This document shows, one piece after another, positions 5,060-5,143 of a stretch of 5,143 nt of DNA. A program made the position numbers and the translations under genes. Source of the DNA: Verrucomicrobia bacterium UBA4286. GTDB taxonomy: Bacteria; Verrucomicrobiota; Kiritimatiellia; RFP12; UBA1067. The stretch's first letter is position 1; each line of letters starts with the position of its first letter. The notes beneath the pieces were generated by a model, which saw only the letters and a list, made by a program, of their open reading frames with translations, did not search any database and was not told the DNA's origin. Where the stretch lies: positions 1 through 5,143 of the forward strand of contig DGVK01000221.1 in the NCBI GenBank assembly GCA_002395905.1, read 5' to 3'.

Positions 5060-5143
5060 CTCGCCCATCGGAACGGGCGAGGCCGCCCGCTCTCCCGGGC
5101 AGGGGGTGGCGCGGCGCCACCCCCGGGGGTAGCACGGTGCTAC
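5060..5143. repeat. Array of four perfect palindromes
   Basis: Four inverted repeats follow one another: CTCGCCC (5060-5066) with GGGCGAG (5075-5081); GCCCG (5085-5089) with CGGGC (5096-5100); GGGGGTGGCGC (5102-5112) with GCGCCACCCCC (5114-5124), 11 bp around a single central base; and GTAGCAC (5129-5135) with GTGCTAC (5137-5143), also around one base and ending exactly at the window edge. CCCCCGGGGG at 5120-5129 bridges the last two. No T tracts follow, so they are not standard terminators. They could be REP-like dispersed repeats or a recombination or protein-binding region. Confidence 0.8.

Overview
The window is G+C-rich bacterial DNA with two convergent gene groups. The strongest identification is a fused MurC-MurB peptidoglycan protein preceded by two small TRL-like lipoproteins. 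This points to a Gram-negative-type bacterium with a murein wall. MurC-MurB fusions together with TRL-like lipoproteins made me think of the PVC superphylum (Verrucomicrobiota, Kiritimatiellota or Lentisphaerota), but that is a weak taxonomic inference.

Left half, plus strand (1-2663). A short upstream region holds an exact 14-bp tandem repeat, an 8-bp hairpin and a good sigma70-type promoter (TTGACT, 18-nt spacer, extended TGC-TATCAT). It drives a tight three-gene operon: TRL-like lipoprotein 1 (149-469), TRL-like lipoprotein 2 (453-812, overlapping by 17 nt) and murC-murB (816-2663, 3 nt after the previous stop). Both halves of the fusion are shorter than usual. The MurC central domain and the MurB FAD-binding domain each lack a large block, while the catalytic motifs are kept.

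Right half, minus strand (2664-5143), is less familiar and looks accessory. Read right to left it holds: four consecutive perfect palindromes at the window edge; an extended -10 promoter with a perfect TATAAT; an unrecognised, mostly helical 450-aa protein (3670-5022); a 230-nt intergenic region with an intrinsic terminator, an A/T tract and a cluster of the octamer CGTTGTGG/CCACAACG; a 132-aa unknown gene (3041-3439) whose 5' part carries an A+T-rich, pentamer-built 15-bp inverted repeat; and a short helical ORF starting at 3038. That last ORF has no stop codon of its own and stays open antisense through murC-murB to position 336.

The left operon serves envelope synthesis: MurC adds L-alanine to UDP-MurNAc, MurB makes UDP-MurNAc, and the lipoproteins presumably sit in the envelope. 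The right half could be a small mobile or replicon-like module, or a lineage-specific locus. The main reasons to look again are the octamer cluster, the palindromic pentamer element inside a gene, and the terminal palindrome array.
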